Below, piece by piece: positions 16,345-26,963 of a DNA stretch of 46,485 nt. The notes below the pieces were generated by a model. It did no database searches and was not told the DNA's origin. It saw only the letters and a program-made list of their open reading frames with translations. This DNA comes from Vulcanibacillus modesticaldus (GTDB lineage: Bacteria > Bacillota > Bacilli > Tepidibacillales > Tepidibacillaceae): NCBI RefSeq assembly GCF_001730235.1, contig NZ_MIJF01000008.1, positions 1 to 46,485 of the forward strand, in the 5' to 3' direction. A program made the position numbers and the translations under genes. Positions within the stretch are counted from its first letter, which is position 1. Each line of letters begins with the position of its first letter.

Positions 16345-17022
16345 ATGCTTGGTGATAGCCAAAATCTTAAACTATACCAGGAAGTTCTACTAAAAATAAA
16401 TGATATTATTGAGGAAGATAAGTTGACTATTGGTGATCGCTTACCTTCTGAAAGGGAACTTGCAGAACGTTTGAATGTTGGTAGGTCATCAGTTCGTGAA
16501 GCATTAAGGGCATTGGAGCTCCTCGGTTTAATTTCCACTAGACGTGGCGAAGGAACTTATATCGAAGATCATAATTCTCATCGTTTAGTTGAAATAATCT
16601 CTTTTTATGTTTTGAGAAATGAAAAAGCTAAGAAAGATTTACTTGAACTAAGAAAAATAATTGAGATTGATCTGGTAAGATTGGCAGCTGAGCGGATTAC
16701 TAAAGAGTATATTCAAGAATTAGAAGAAATACTCAAACGCTCGGAAGAAAAGGTTAAATCGGGTGAAATTCCTTTAAATGAGGATTATCTATTCCATAAA
16801 ACAATAGCCTTAGCAAGTGATAATAAACTTTTATATAAAATTTGGAATATGGCTATTGAATACGGGAAAACAATATTAGAGGGTTCTTTAGAGCGCAACG
16901 GAAGACCGGAAGTGTCAATCTCAGAGCATAAGAAGATTATTAGAGCTTTAAAAGATAAAAATGTTAAAGAAGCTGAACAACAAATGAGAGCACATTTAGC
17001 TAAAAGTGAATTTTATGCTTAG
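16345..17022 (+). CDS. FadR-subfamily GntR transcriptional regulator
   Basis: 225 residues. The N-terminal winged helix is about residues 10-75, with PSERELAERLNVGRSSVREA and the wing TRRGEGTYI. The C-terminal FCD ligand/metal domain is about 90-220; likely metal ligands are Asp in EIDLVRLAAE, His in LFHKTIAL, His in SEHKKI and His in MRAHL. FCD regulators usually sense organic acids. Its place between malic enzyme and accDA, plus the TGGTCAGACCA palindrome at the malic enzyme start, suggests control of malate/pyruvate or fatty-acid supply. GAGGTG lies 7 nt before the ATG and a strong terminator follows, so it ends the malic enzyme unit. Confidence 0.9.
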   Translation: MLGDSQNLKLYQEVLLKINDIIEEDKLTIGDRLPSERELAERLNVGRSSVREALRALELLGLISTRRGEGTYIEDHNSHRLVEIISFYVLRNEKAKKDLLELRKIIEIDLVRLAAERITKEYIQELEEILKRSEEKVKSGEIPLNEDYLFHKTIALASDNKLLYKIWNMAIEYGKTILEGSLERNGRPEVSISEHKKIIRALKDKNVKEAEQQMRAHLAKSEFYA

Positions 17023-17038
17023 ATTAGTTTTAAATTAA

Positions 17039-17080
17039 ATGGAACTTGTTCATGATTTGAGAATAAGTTCCATTCTTATT
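17039..17080 (+). terminator. Terminator after the FadR-type gene
   Basis: ATGGAACTTGTTC (17039-17051) pairs with GAATAAGTTCCAT (17061-17073) over 13 bp with one G-U, then TCTTATT. Confidence 0.75.
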
Positions 17081-17105
17081 AATAGTTTTGATTATTGTAA
17101 AAAAC

Positions 17106-17135
17106 TACAGTTATTCATTTCTTGCAATAGCTGTA
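17106..17135 (+). promoter_or_regulatory. Inverted repeat in the accDA promoter region
   Basis: TACAGTTATT (17106-17115) and AATAGCTGTA (17126-17135) are inverted repeats with one mismatch, centre to centre 20 nt. They end just before a TATAAT box at 17140-17145, about 100 nt upstream of accD. It does not match the FapR or FadR consensus. It may be an operator over the -35 region or an unrelated hairpin. Confidence 0.35.
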
Positions 17136-17243
17136 CAGTTATAATATTATTATCAAAACGAATTGTTTATATAATAAATCATATATCATATAAATTTTAC
17201 TGATGCTATTAACCTCTTTATATTCCTTTAGTGAGGTGTTATC

Positions 17244-18101
17244 GTGTTAAAAAATTTTTTCCATAAGAAGAAAAGGTATGCCACTATTCCATCCGAGCGT
17301 TCCAAAAAGGATATTCCCGAGGGCTTAATAGTCAAATGTAATAAGTGTCATAAGATTACATTTGCAAAGGAATTGGAAAAAAATTATCATGTTTGTCCCC
17401 ATTGTGATCATCATTTAACTGTATCTGCTCCAGATAGGGTTAGGATGGTTTTAGATGACGGTAATTTTTTTGAATACGATACAGACTTAATTTCTACTGA
17501 CCCTCTCAATTTTGAAGGTTATATCAATAAATTAGAAAAAGATATGGAAAAGACCAATTTAAATGAGGCAGTAGTAACTGGTGAAGGTACCATCGGTGGT
17601 TATCCCGTAGTTATTGGGGTTATGGATTCACGTTTTCGGATGGGAAGCATGGGATCTGTTGTAGGTGAGAAGATTACGAGGGCAATTGAAAAAGCGCTAG
17701 TCAAGCAATACCCATTTATTTTATTTTCTGCCTCAGGAGGGGCAAGGATGCAAGAAGGGATTTTAAGCTTAATGCAAATGGCTAAAACCAGTGCGGCATT
17801 AGCGAAATTACATGAAAAAGGTATTTTATTCATCTCAGTTTTAACAAACCCAACAACTGGAGGTGTATCAGCTAGTTTTGCTTCACTAGGAGATATAAAT
17901 ATTGCTGAACCTAATGCATTAATAGGGTTTGCTGGGAGAAGAATTATTGAACAGACAATCAGACAAAAATTACCTGACGATTTCCAAACCTCTGAATTTT
18001 TACTTAAACATGGACAACTAGATATGATTGTCCATAGAAAAGACATGAGAAAAACTTTAATCAAATTGATTGATATCCATCAAGTAAAGGGGGGGATGTG
18101 A
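17244..18101 (+). CDS. accD: Acetyl-CoA carboxylase carboxyltransferase beta subunit
   Basis: With AccA it forms the carboxyltransferase that moves CO2 from biotin to acetyl-CoA, the first committed step of fatty-acid synthesis. 285 residues. The N-terminal Zn ribbon has two Cys pairs (KCNKCHK at about 31-37 and VCPHCDH at about 50-56). The crotonase-fold core shows [24 protein letters not shown] (about 161-172) and [13 protein letters not shown]. The start is GTG with GTGAGG 7 nt upstream. It overlaps accA, so the two chains are made in step. Confidence 0.96.
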   Translation: MLKNFFHKKKRYATIPSERSKKDIPEGLIVKCNKCHKITFAKELEKNYHVCPHCDHHLTVSAPDRVRMVLDDGNFFEYDTDLISTDPLNFEGYINKLEKDMEKTNLNEAVVTGEGTIGGYPVVIGVMDSRFRMGSMGSVVGEKITRAIEKALVKQYPFILFSASGGARMQEGILSLMQMAKTSAALAKLHEKGILFISVLTNPTTGGVSASFASLGDINIAEPNALIGFAGRRIIEQTIRQKLPDDFQTSEFLLKHGQLDMIVHRKDMRKTLIKLIDIHQVKGGM

Positions 18102-19060
18102 TGGCGTCTGAATTATCCTTTGAGAAACCCCTAATTGAATTGCGAAAAAAAATCGAGGAATTAAAGCGTTTTATTGATACTGAAGAAATCGATTTTTCTG
18201 ATGAAATCAAAGAATTAGAAAAAAAAGCAGAAAAACTTGAGAAAGAAATTTATAGTTCTTTAACTCCTTGGAATAAAACCCAAATTGCTCGCCACCCGGA
18301 AAGGCCAACAACATTACAATATATTGAACATATTTTTAGTGATTTTATCGAACTGCATGGAGATCGTCAGTATGGTGATGACCCGGCTATTGTAGGTGGG
18401 ATTGCTAAATTCAACGGAACACCAGTTACTGTAATTGGGCATCAAAAAGGAAGGGATACCAAAGAGAATATCAGAAGAAACTTTGGGATGCCACATCCGG
18501 AAGGTTACAGAAAGGCATTAAGATTGATGTATCAAGCTGATAAATTTAAACGTCCGATCATTTGTTTTATCGATACTGCAGGTGCTTATCCTGGGGTGGA
18601 AGCTGAAGAAAGAGGTCAAAGCGAAGCGATCGCGCGTAATTTGAGGGAAATGGCATCATTAAAAGTTCCTTTGATTTGTATTGTAACCGGTGAAGGTGGA
18701 AGTGGTGGTGCTTTAGCGTTAGGTATTGGTAACCATATTCACATGTTAGAAAATGCTATTTATTCTGTAATATCGCCAGAGGGTGCAGCAGCTTTATTAT
18801 GGAAAGATGCCTCGATGGCTGAAAAAGCTGCCAATACTATGAAGATAACCTCTGAAGATGCTTTAGAATTTGGTATCATCGAAAGTATAATACCTGAACC
18901 CTTAGGTGGTGCACATAAAGATATAAAACTCCAGTCTTTAGAAATAAAGATGGCTATTGAAAAATCACTTAAAGAATTACAAAGTTTAAATGAAGAGCAA
19001 CTTGTTGAACAAAGGTATCAAAAGTTTAGAAAAATTGGCAAGTTTATATCTGTGTTATGA
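18101..19060 (+). CDS. accA: Acetyl-CoA carboxylase carboxyltransferase alpha subunit
   Basis: 319 residues from the ATG at 18101, whose A is the last base of the accD TGA; a GTG 3 nt earlier is possible. The N-terminal helical part (about 1-60) leads to the core with [17 protein letters not shown] (about 88-104), [20 protein letters not shown] (about 112-131), [10 protein letters not shown] (about 153-162) and [12 protein letters not shown] (about 196-207). Seven G residues serve as the ribosome site. The biotin carrier and carboxylase subunits are not in this window. Confidence 0.96.
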   Translation: MASELSFEKPLIELRKKIEELKRFIDTEEIDFSDEIKELEKKAEKLEKEIYSSLTPWNKTQIARHPERPTTLQYIEHIFSDFIELHGDRQYGDDPAIVGGIAKFNGTPVTVIGHQKGRDTKENIRRNFGMPHPEGYRKALRLMYQADKFKRPIICFIDTAGAYPGVEAEERGQSEAIARNLREMASLKVPLICIVTGEGGSGGALALGIGNHIHMLENAIYSVISPEGAAALLWKDASMAEKAANTMKITSEDALEFGIIESIIPEPLGGAHKDIKLQSLEIKMAIEKSLKELQSLNEEQLVEQRYQKFRKIGKFISVL

Positions 19061-19120
19061 TAAATAACTTATAAGATTTCAATAAAATCTACCTATTCAT
19101 GATATAATAAATATATGAGG

Positions 19121-19146
19121 GTACCCTAAAGGGTACACTATTTTTT
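19121..19146 (+). terminator. Stem-loop with T-run between accA and pfkA
   Basis: GTACCC (19121-19126) and GGGTAC (19131-19136) form a perfect stem with loop TAAA, then ACTATTTTTTA. A TATAAT box lies just upstream at 19103-19108. The hairpin may end accDA transcripts or sit at the very start of a pfkA leader as an attenuator. Confidence 0.5.
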
Positions 19147-19155
19147 ATTAACGAA

Positions 19156-19179
19156 GGACGAAAAAAGTCCCGTATGGAC
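19156..19179 (+). promoter_or_regulatory. Competing short hairpins in the pfkA leader
   Basis: GGAC (19156-19159), GTCC (19167-19170) and GGAC (19176-19179) are arranged so the central GTCC can pair with either neighbour. The stems are only 4 bp and may be chance, but the layout is that of mutually exclusive structures. Confidence 0.25.
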
Positions 19180-19213
19180 AAATATGTGTATAGAAGGTAC
19201 TATTTAAATATAA

Positions 19214-20194
<981 letters not shown>

Positions 20195-20249
20195 AAGATA
20201 AAATAATAATAGGTGAATGATTAAACTAAAATTAGGAGTGTGGCATTAA

Positions 20250-22004
20250 ATGTATAGAAAGACAAAGATTGTATGTACTATTGGACCAGCAAGTGAAGAA
20301 GTTGCAGTATTAAAGAAATTAATTGAAAATGGAATGAATGTGGCACGATTAAATTTTTCTCATGGTGATTATGAGGAGCATGGTGCAAGAATTAATAATA
20401 TTAGGCAAGCTGCGAAAGAAACTGGTAAAACTGTGGCTATCCTCTTAGACACTAAAGGTCCGGAAATCCGTACGGGAGTAATTGGTGCTCCACAGGTTGA
20501 ATTAAAACAGGGAGAGAACATTATTTTAACCACCGAAGAAATAATTGGAGATGAACATAAAATCTCTATAACCTATGATGGATTACCAAATGATGTTAGT
20601 CCTGGTTCAACTATTTTAATCGATGATGGTTTAATCGGTCTTGAAGTTTTAGAAATTGAAGAAAATGAAATTCATTGTAAGATATTAAATAGTGGAATTT
20701 TAAAGAGTAAAAAGGGTGTAAATGTACCAGGGGTAAAAATTAATTTACCAGGTATTACTGAGAAGGATGCTAATGACATTCGTTTTGGTATCGAGCAGGG
20801 ATTAGATTTTATCGCTGCATCCTTTGTTAGAAAAGCAAGTGACGTTTTGGAAATAAGAAAGATTTTAGAAGAATATGATGCTGATATTCAAATTATTTCT
20901 AAGATCGAAAATCAAGAGGGTGTAGAAAATATTGATGAGATCTTGCAAGTTTCTGATGGAATAATGGTCGCTAGAGGAGACCTTGGGGTAGAGATTCCAG
21001 CAGAAGACGTACCATTAGTACAAAAAATGATTATTAATAAGTGTAATGAGGCTGGTAAACCAGTCATTACTGCTACCCAGATGCTTGATTCGATGCAACG
21101 CAATCCACGGCCTACCCGTGCCGAAGCAAGCGATGTAGCAAATGCTATCTTTGATGGAACAGATGCGATTATGTTATCTGGAGAAACTGCTGCTGGAAAG
21201 TATCCTGTTGAATCTGTAGCAACAATGGCTCGTATTGCAATGCGTACTGAAGAGTCCTTGAATTTCAAAGAAATTTTCAAAAATAGAAGTAAGGCAAAAC
21301 ATACTACAGTGACAGATGCTATCAGTGAGTCTGTAGTTAACACAGCAATTGATCTAGATGTGAATGCAATCTTAACTCCTACAGAAAGTGGACAAACTGC
21401 AAAATTTGTTTCTAAATACCGTCCTAAGGCACCTATTATTGCAGTTACACCTCATGAAGATGTTCTACGGAAGCTTAGTCTTGTTTGGGGGGTAATTCCT
21501 GTAATAGGAACTACATTAAATTCTACTGATGAGATGTTAACTTCTTCAGTTGAAAAGGTTTTAGAAGCAGGTTATATTAAGCATGGTGACCTAGTTGTTA
21601 TCACGGCTGGAGTACCTGTAGGACAACCGGGAACCACAAACCTTATGAAAGTACATCTAGTTGGGGATTTGACAGTAAGAGGACAAGGTATTGGGAATAA
21701 GGTTGTAACCGGAAAAGTAGTAAAAGGAAAAAATGCAGCTGAAATTAGAGAAAAAATGGAAGAAGGGGCTGTGTTAGTTACAATTAGCACAGATAAAGAT
21801 ATGATGGATGCCTTTAAGAAGGCTTCAGCAGTTATTACTGAAGAAGGTGGATTAACTTCCCATGCTGCTGTTGTAGGAATTGAATTAGGAATTCCGGTTA
21901 TAGTTGGTGCCGAGAACGCTTATAATAAATTTGAAGACGGAATGATTGTTACCGTAGATACTGGACGTGGGCACGTTTATGTAGGTCAAAGTAAACTAAT
22001 ATAA
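20250..22004 (+). CDS. pyk: Pyruvate kinase with C-terminal extra domain
   Basis: Converts phosphoenolpyruvate and ADP to pyruvate and ATP. 584 residues, as in Bacillus and Geobacillus. The catalytic barrel spans about 1-350 ([37 protein letters not shown], the active-site [10 protein letters not shown] and [10 protein letters not shown]). An allosteric domain spans about 355-470. The extra C-terminal domain (about 475-584) resembles the PEP-utilising mobile domain, with [27 protein letters not shown] precedes the ATG. A terminator follows. Confidence 0.97.
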   Translation: MYRKTKIVCTIGPASEEVAVLKKLIENGMNVARLNFSHGDYEEHGARINNIRQAAKETGKTVAILLDTKGPEIRTGVIGAPQVELKQGENIILTTEEIIGDEHKISITYDGLPNDVSPGSTILIDDGLIGLEVLEIEENEIHCKILNSGILKSKKGVNVPGVKINLPGITEKDANDIRFGIEQGLDFIAASFVRKASDVLEIRKILEEYDADIQIISKIENQEGVENIDEILQVSDGIMVARGDLGVEIPAEDVPLVQKMIINKCNEAGKPVITATQMLDSMQRNPRPTRAEASDVANAIFDGTDAIMLSGETAAGKYPVESVATMARIAMRTEESLNFKEIFKNRSKAKHTTVTDAISESVVNTAIDLDVNAILTPTESGQTAKFVSKYRPKAPIIAVTPHEDVLRKLSLVWGVIPVIGTTLNSTDEMLTSSVEKVLEAGYIKHGDLVVITAGVPVGQPGTTNLMKVHLVGDLTVRGQGIGNKVVTGKVVKGKNAAEIREKMEEGAVLVTISTDKDMMDAFKKASAVITEEGGLTSHAAVVGIELGIPVIVGAENAYNKFEDGMIVTVDTGRGHVYVGQSKLI

Positions 22005-22024
22005 GATAATAAATATATAATGAC

Positions 22025-22050
22025 GAGAGGGGCTTATTTAGCCTCTCTTT
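22025..22050 (+). terminator. Terminator after pyk
   Basis: GAGAGG at 22025 pairs with CCTCTC at 22042-22047, with CT/AG pairs above a two-base bulge, then TTTAT. Confidence 0.7.
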
Positions 22051-22193
22051 ATCTGTTTAATAGTTGATTTGGATAATGATTCTTAGATTTTTGATATTTG
22101 TGATAGAATATAGTTAAAAATTATCAATAATATTAAGCAATCATTATCTTAGTGGAAACGAAGATTTCTTACTTTTAATCAGGGGGGGTAGTA

Positions 22194-22589
22194 ATGTTTA
22201 GGGTTATATTAGTGTTAATGATAGGAATTCCAGCATTAGAAATTTGGGGACTTGTAACTGCGGCACAATTTATCGGTGGTTTTCAGACCTTTTTAGCTGT
22301 TATAGCCACTGGAGTAATTGGGGCGTACTTGGCAAAACAAGAGGGATTAAAAACATGGACCAGTGCACAATATAGTCTAAGAAGAGGTGAAATCCCGGGT
22401 AAAGCTATATTAGATGGGATTAGTATTTTTGCTGGTGGCTTATTATTGTTAACTCCTGGATTTTTTACAGATGCCGTCGGATTCATATTGGTATTACCAA
22501 CTACACGCAAAATAATTCAATATTATTTAAAAAAATGGTTAGAGAAAAAAATGATGAATGGCGATTTATATTGGAGGAAAATTCATTGA
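22194..22589 (+). CDS. fxsA: FxsA-family membrane protein
   Basis: 131 residues with about four hydrophobic segments. It carries the FxsA signature: an N-terminal GIPALEIWGLV, then GVIGAYLAKQEGLKTW and the GGLLLLTPGFFTDAVGFILV stretch. In E. coli FxsA suppresses phage F exclusion; its role in Firmicutes is unknown. In B. subtilis the homologue (ytzA) also sits between pyk and the ytwI/citZ genes. AGGGGGGG precedes the ATG. The stop overlaps the next start. Confidence 0.88.
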   Translation: MFRVILVLMIGIPALEIWGLVTAAQFIGGFQTFLAVIATGVIGAYLAKQEGLKTWTSAQYSLRRGEIPGKAILDGISIFAGGLLLLTPGFFTDAVGFILVLPTTRKIIQYYLKKWLEKKMMNGDLYWRKIH

Positions 22590-23065
22590 TTATTTCGCAG
22601 GAAATTATCTTTTTGCTATTCTTACTCTTATTAGGTGTATTTGGTAAAAATGACTCTATTGTAATTTCTGTAATAATATTGTTGGTAATCAGGTTTAGTG
22701 GGTTAGGAAATAATATTTTTCCTGTTCTTGATAAACAGGGGATTAAAGTTGGGATTATCATTATTACCGTTGCAGTATTGACTCCTATTGCCACTGGGCA
22801 AATTAGTTTATTAGATATGTATCATTCTTTGATGTCTAGTTATGGATTAATAGCATTGTTTGCTGGTATCCTCGTAGCAATATTTGGCGCATATGGAGTT
22901 CAATTACTAGACCAATCTCCACAAGTAACAATTTCTTTAGTGGTTGGTACAATCCTAGGAGTTGTTTTTTTAAAAGGAGTACCGGTTGGACCGTTGATTG
23001 GAGCTGGTATTGCAATGTCTATAATAAGAATTTTGGAATTGGTGAACATCTTAAATAAATCTTGA
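22586..23065 (+). CDS. ytwI: DUF441 membrane protein YtwI (UPF0756)
   Basis: 159 residues from the TTG at 22586, with GGAGG 8 nt upstream. The TTG overlaps the fxsA TGA, a coupled start. An upstream in-frame ATG at 22535 lies inside fxsA and would add a non-family tail. The protein has four to five hydrophobic segments with GKNDSIVISVIILLVIRF near the start and GTILGVVFLKGVPVGPLIGA near the end, as in UPF0756. The length fits YtwI (about 154). Function is unknown. Confidence 0.85.
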   Translation: MIISQEIIFLLFLLLLGVFGKNDSIVISVIILLVIRFSGLGNNIFPVLDKQGIKVGIIIITVAVLTPIATGQISLLDMYHSLMSSYGLIALFAGILVAIFGAYGVQLLDQSPQVTISLVVGTILGVVFLKGVPVGPLIGAGIAMSIIRILELVNILNKS

Positions 23066-23131
23066 TGTTTCACCCCTCTTTTAAACTGTAAATTTTCAAA
23101 TAATAAAAAATAATATAATCTTTTAGAAAAA

Positions 23132-23149
23132 TGTGAATAGTTATTCACA
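23132..23149. promoter_or_regulatory. 18-bp palindromic operator over the citZ promoter
   Basis: TGTGAATAGTTATTCACA has perfect 7-bp arms around AGTT. It lies between a TATAAT box (23114-23119) and a second promoter whose -35 box (TTCACA, 23144-23149) it contains. It fits the ArgR/AhrC box form wnTGAATwwwwATTCAnw at all but one position (G in the centre). It also resembles Rex half sites (TGTGAA/TTCACA), but 2 bp too far apart. Confidence 0.5.
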
Positions 23150-23172
23150 AAACCGTTGTAATATATTAAAAT
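23144..23172 (+). promoter_or_regulatory. Putative citZ promoter
   Basis: TTCACA (23144-23149), 17 nt, then TAAAAT (23167-23172): a reasonable sigma-A promoter about 100 nt before the citZ ATG. Its -35 box is part of the 18-bp palindrome. Confidence 0.5.
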
Positions 23173-23281
23173 TTAACTAGGATAGGGTTTATAAAAAAAT
23201 ATAGCTTTCTTTTTCTACTAATCGTCGTAGTTGAAGGTAGTAATTATATCTAAATTTAAATCAAAAAGGGGAGAGGTATTT

Positions 23282-24394
23282 ATGACAGCTTCAAAAGGTC
23301 TAGAAGGTATTATAGCGGCTCAATCATCCATCAGCTCAATTGTTGGGGCAACTTTAACCTATAGAGGTTATAATATTGATGATTTGGCTACTAATTCAGA
23401 GTTTGAAGAAGTGGTTTATCTGCTATGGTACGGTAAGTTACCTAACATTGATGAATTAACGAAATTTAAAGAAGAGCTTAATAGTATGGGTAACCTTCCT
23501 AATGAGATTATCGAAACTATCAAAAAATTTCCAAAGGATGTTAATCCGATGGCAGCTCTGAGAACAGCAGTCTCTACGTTATCATTATATGATCCAGATA
23601 TGCAAGATCTATCGGATGAGGCGAATCTAAGAAAAGCCAAACGTTTACTAACGCAGATTTCTACGATAGTTGCTGCTTTTCATAGAGTAAGAAATGATTT
23701 AGAGCCTTTGTCACCTGATCCATCATTAAGTTTTGCAGAAAACTTTTTATATATGTTAAATGGAGAAAAGCCTGATAAGATATCTATTGAAGCCTTTAAT
23801 AAGGCATTAGTTTTACATGCTGATCATGAGTTTAATGCTTCTACTTTTGCTTCTCGTGTAACCGTTGCCACTTTGTCTGATATGCATTCTGGAATTGTTT
23901 CTGCAATTGGAACATTAAAAGGGCCTTTACATGGTGGAGCGAATGAACGAGTTATGGCTATGCTTGAAGAAATTGGCGAATTGGATCGAATTGAAGCATA
24001 TTTAGAAGAAAAATTTGCAAAAAAAGAAAAAATCATGGGTATTGGTCACCGTGTTTATAAACAAGGTGATCCACGTGCGAAACACTTAAAAGAGATGTCC
24101 CGCCAATTAGGAGAATTAAATGGAGACACTAAATGGTACGATATGTCAGTTAAAATAAATGAGATTGTTACCGCAAAAATTGGATTACTACCAAACGTAG
24201 ACTTTTATTCGGCATCAGTATACACATATTTAGGTATTCCTAGAGATTTGTTCACTCCAATATTTGCTATTAGTCGCACATCTGGTTGGACTGCTCATAT
24301 GATGGAACAATACAGAAATAATCGTCTAATTCGTCCGCGTGCAGAATATACTGGTCCGACACATCAAGAATATGTACCGATTGAAAAGAGGTAG
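23282..24394 (+). CDS. citZ: Citrate synthase
   Basis: Condenses oxaloacetate and acetyl-CoA to citrate. 370 residues, the short Gram-positive type. The catalytic set is visible: LHADHEFNASTF (about residues 180-191), GPLHGGANE (about 214-222, catalytic His), GIGHRVYKQGDPRAKHL (about 253-269) and the Asp in NVDFYSASVY (about 303-312). The ATG at 23282 follows GGGGAGAGG; an earlier in-frame ATG at 23231 has no ribosome site and adds a non-family tail. It is first of citZ-icd-mdh, as in B. subtilis. Confidence 0.96.
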   Translation: MTASKGLEGIIAAQSSISSIVGATLTYRGYNIDDLATNSEFEEVVYLLWYGKLPNIDELTKFKEELNSMGNLPNEIIETIKKFPKDVNPMAALRTAVSTLSLYDPDMQDLSDEANLRKAKRLLTQISTIVAAFHRVRNDLEPLSPDPSLSFAENFLYMLNGEKPDKISIEAFNKALVLHADHEFNASTFASRVTVATLSDMHSGIVSAIGTLKGPLHGGANERVMAMLEEIGELDRIEAYLEEKFAKKEKIMGIGHRVYKQGDPRAKHLKEMSRQLGELNGDTKWYDMSVKINEIVTAKIGLLPNVDFYSASVYTYLGIPRDLFTPIFAISRTSGWTAHMMEQYRNNRLIRPRAEYTGPTHQEYVPIEKR

Positions 24395-24552
24395 TTTGCA
24401 ACGAAAATTATCTGAATATAAAAATAGATAAAAAAATTTATATTTTTCGTGTTATTATTTAATATAGAGATTATTATATAAAGATTTAAAAATTTAAAGA
24501 AATTTACAAAGAAACTATTAAGAATAGGGGAAAGTGGGAGGTAAATACTATT

Positions 24553-25848
24553 ATGTCAATTTTTAAGAAGTTCGATATGCCAACTAACGGAGAAAAAATC
24601 ACAATGGAAAATGGAAAGTTAAATGTTCCAGATAATCCAATCATTCCATTTATTGAGGGAGATGGAACAGGGCCAGATATTTGGGCTGCTGCACAAAAAG
24701 TTTTGGATGCCGCAGTTGAAAAGGCGTATAATGGTAAGAGAAAAATCGAATGGTTTGAAGTATATACTGGTGAAAAGTCATATGATAAATGGGGTGAATG
24801 GCTTCCTGAAGATACATTGACTGCGATGAGAGAATACTTGGTTGGAATAAAGGGTCCATTAACAACACCGGTTGGTGGTGGTTTTCGTTCTTTAAACGTT
24901 GCTTTACGTCAAGAATTAGATTTATATGCTTGTGTACGACCAGTTCGTTGGTTTAAAGGAGTACCTTCACCAGTTAAACATCCTGAATGGACAAATATGA
25001 TTATTTTCCGCGAAAATGCAGAAGATATTTATGCAGGTATAGAATGGCAGGAAGGGTCTGTTGAAGTTAAAAAACTTATAGATTTCCTACAAGATGAACT
25101 TGGAGTTAAAAAAATTCGCTTCCCAGAAACGTCCGGAATCGGTATCAAGCCTGTTTCTAAAGAAGGTACATACCGTTTAGTGCGTTCGGCGATCGAATAT
25201 GCAATTAAGAATAATCGTAAAAGTGTTACTTTAGTTCATAAAGGTAACATTATGAAGTATACTGAGGGAGCGTTTAAGAATTGGGGTTATGAGGTAGCAG
25301 AAAAAGAGTTTGGTGATAAAGTATTTACATGGGCTCAATATGATCGTATTCTAGAAAATGAAGGAAAAGATGCTGCAAATAGGGCTCAAGATGAAGCGAT
25401 AGCGGCTGGAAAGATTATTGTAAAAGATGTTATTGCTGATGCTTTCTTACAACAAATCTTAACAAGACCAAGAGAATATGACGTAATTGCAACAATGAAC
25501 TTAAACGGTGACTATATTTCTGATGCACTTGCAGCGCAAGTTGGTGGTATTGGTATTGCTCCAGGAGCAAACATCAATTATACAACTGGAATTGCATTAT
25601 TTGAAGCAACACATGGAACAGCACCTAAATATGCAGGTTTAGATAAGGTAAACCCATCTTCTGTAATCTTATCAGGAGAGATGATGTTACGTTATATGGG
25701 ATGGGATGAAGCAGCAGATATAATTATAGAAGCTATGGAAAAGACAATTTCAAGTAAGAAGGTAACTTACGATTTTGCTAGATTAATGGAAGGTGCTACT
25801 GAGTTAAAGTGTTCAGAGTTTGGTAATGAACTAATCAAGAATATGTAA
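24553..25848 (+). CDS. icd: Isocitrate dehydrogenase (NADP)
   Basis: Oxidative decarboxylation of isocitrate to 2-oxoglutarate. 431 residues, near the B. subtilis length of about 423. Motifs are [12 protein letters not shown], the substrate/phosphorylation loop [20 protein letters not shown] (about residues 112-131), [12 protein letters not shown], the metal Asp in NGDYISDA (about 317-324) and the cofactor loop [15 protein letters not shown] lies upstream of the ATG. The 158-nt gap after citZ is very AT-rich with several TATAAT-like stretches, so a second promoter is possible. Confidence 0.96.
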   Translation: MSIFKKFDMPTNGEKITMENGKLNVPDNPIIPFIEGDGTGPDIWAAAQKVLDAAVEKAYNGKRKIEWFEVYTGEKSYDKWGEWLPEDTLTAMREYLVGIKGPLTTPVGGGFRSLNVALRQELDLYACVRPVRWFKGVPSPVKHPEWTNMIIFRENAEDIYAGIEWQEGSVEVKKLIDFLQDELGVKKIRFPETSGIGIKPVSKEGTYRLVRSAIEYAIKNNRKSVTLVHKGNIMKYTEGAFKNWGYEVAEKEFGDKVFTWAQYDRILENEGKDAANRAQDEAIAAGKIIVKDVIADAFLQQILTRPREYDVIATMNLNGDYISDALAAQVGGIGIAPGANINYTTGIALFEATHGTAPKYAGLDKVNPSSVILSGEMMLRYMGWDEAADIIIEAMEKTISSKKVTYDFARLMEGATELKCSEFGNELIKNM

Positions 25849-25867
25849 GATTAGGGGGACAACAAAA

Positions 25868-26806
25868 ATGGCGATGAAACGAAATAAGATTGCTGTTATT
25901 GGAGCTGGTTTTACTGGGTCAACCACAGCATTGTATCTAGCTCAAAAGGAGTTAGGTGATATAGTATTAGTTGATATTCCGCAATTAGAGAATCCTACAA
26001 AGGGTAAGGCGTTAGATATGTTAGAGGCAACACCCGTTTTAGGTGTGGATGCAAATATTATTGGGACAAGCAATTATGAAGATATTGCGGATTCTGATAT
26101 CGTTATAATTACTGCCGGTGTCGCACGAAAACCTGGTATGAGCCGCGATGATTTAATCAATATCAACGCGAAGATAATGAAATCAGTTGCTGAACAGGTT
26201 AAAAATTATGCTCCTAATTCCTTTGTAATCGTCTTGTCGAATCCTGTTGATGCAATGACTTATGTTGCCTATAAAGTTACTGGTTTTCCTAAAGAGCGTG
26301 TTATCGGACAATCCGGAGTATTAGATACTGCTAGATTTAGAACATTTGTAGCTCAGGCTCTCCAAGTTTCTGTAGAAGATGTGACTGGCTTTGTCTTGGG
26401 TGGTCATGGAGATACTATGGTACCGTTAATTCGATATTCCTTTGCTGGGGGAATTCCGTTAGAAAAATTATTACCTAAGGAAGAGTTGGATGCTATTGTT
26501 GAGCGTACACGTAAAGGTGGCGGTGAAATAGTAAATCTATTAGGAAATGGAAGCGCTTATTATGCACCTGCAGCAGCTTTGGCCCAAATGGCTGAGGCGA
26601 TAATTAAAGATAAGAGGCGTATTATTCCAACTATTGCTTATCTAGAAGGTGAATACGGTTATAACGATATTTATTTAGGAGTGCCAACCTTAATAGGTGG
26701 TAACGGTATCGAGAAGGTATTTGAATTGGAGTTGACAGAAGAGGAAAAGGCTGCATTAGACAAGTCTGCTGAAGCTGTCGAAAACGTAATTAAGTTAGTT
26801 AGATAG
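25868..26806 (+). CDS. mdh: Malate dehydrogenase
   Basis: Interconverts malate and oxaloacetate with NAD. 312 residues of the LDH-like type found in Bacillus. NAD is bound by [18 protein letters not shown] (about 8-25), with Asp in VLVDIP. The mobile loop [11 protein letters not shown] (about 84-94) carries Arg at the malate-specificity position. NPVDAMTY and the catalytic His in LGGHGDTMV (about 176-184) are present. GGGGG lies 9 nt before the ATG and only 19 nt separate it from icd. A strong terminator follows. Confidence 0.97.
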   Translation: MAMKRNKIAVIGAGFTGSTTALYLAQKELGDIVLVDIPQLENPTKGKALDMLEATPVLGVDANIIGTSNYEDIADSDIVIITAGVARKPGMSRDDLININAKIMKSVAEQVKNYAPNSFVIVLSNPVDAMTYVAYKVTGFPKERVIGQSGVLDTARFRTFVAQALQVSVEDVTGFVLGGHGDTMVPLIRYSFAGGIPLEKLLPKEELDAIVERTRKGGGEIVNLLGNGSAYYAPAAALAQMAEAIIKDKRRIIPTIAYLEGEYGYNDIYLGVPTLIGGNGIEKVFELELTEEEKAALDKSAEAVENVIKLVR

Positions 26807-26832
26807 TTGTTAAAATTCGATGTTAACTATTT

Positions 26833-26858
26833 AAGCCCCGGAGATTTCTTCGGGGTTT
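26833..26858 (+). terminator. Terminator after mdh
   Basis: AAGCCCCG (26833-26840) pairs with CGGGGTTT (26851-26858), with a T/A-rich tail. It closes the citZ-icd-mdh unit. Confidence 0.75.
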
Positions 26859-26963
26859 AATAAATTTTTAATTAAAGATAGTTAGAATATTTTTTCATTT
26901 TCTAAAAGTAAGTTATGTTAAAATAAAAGAAAAAATCCATAAAATAAGGTGGAGGGAAGAACA

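Noticed and set aside
23132-23149. Rex or FNR/CRP site before citZ
   Set aside because: The half sites TGTGAA/TTCACA and TGTGA/TCACA are present but the spacers (6 and 8 nt) are 2 nt too long; the ArgR-type form fits better.
24623-24820. Small plus-strand frame overlapping the start of icd
   Set aside because: Out-of-frame reading of icd; the icd frame has full family motifs and a good ribosome site.
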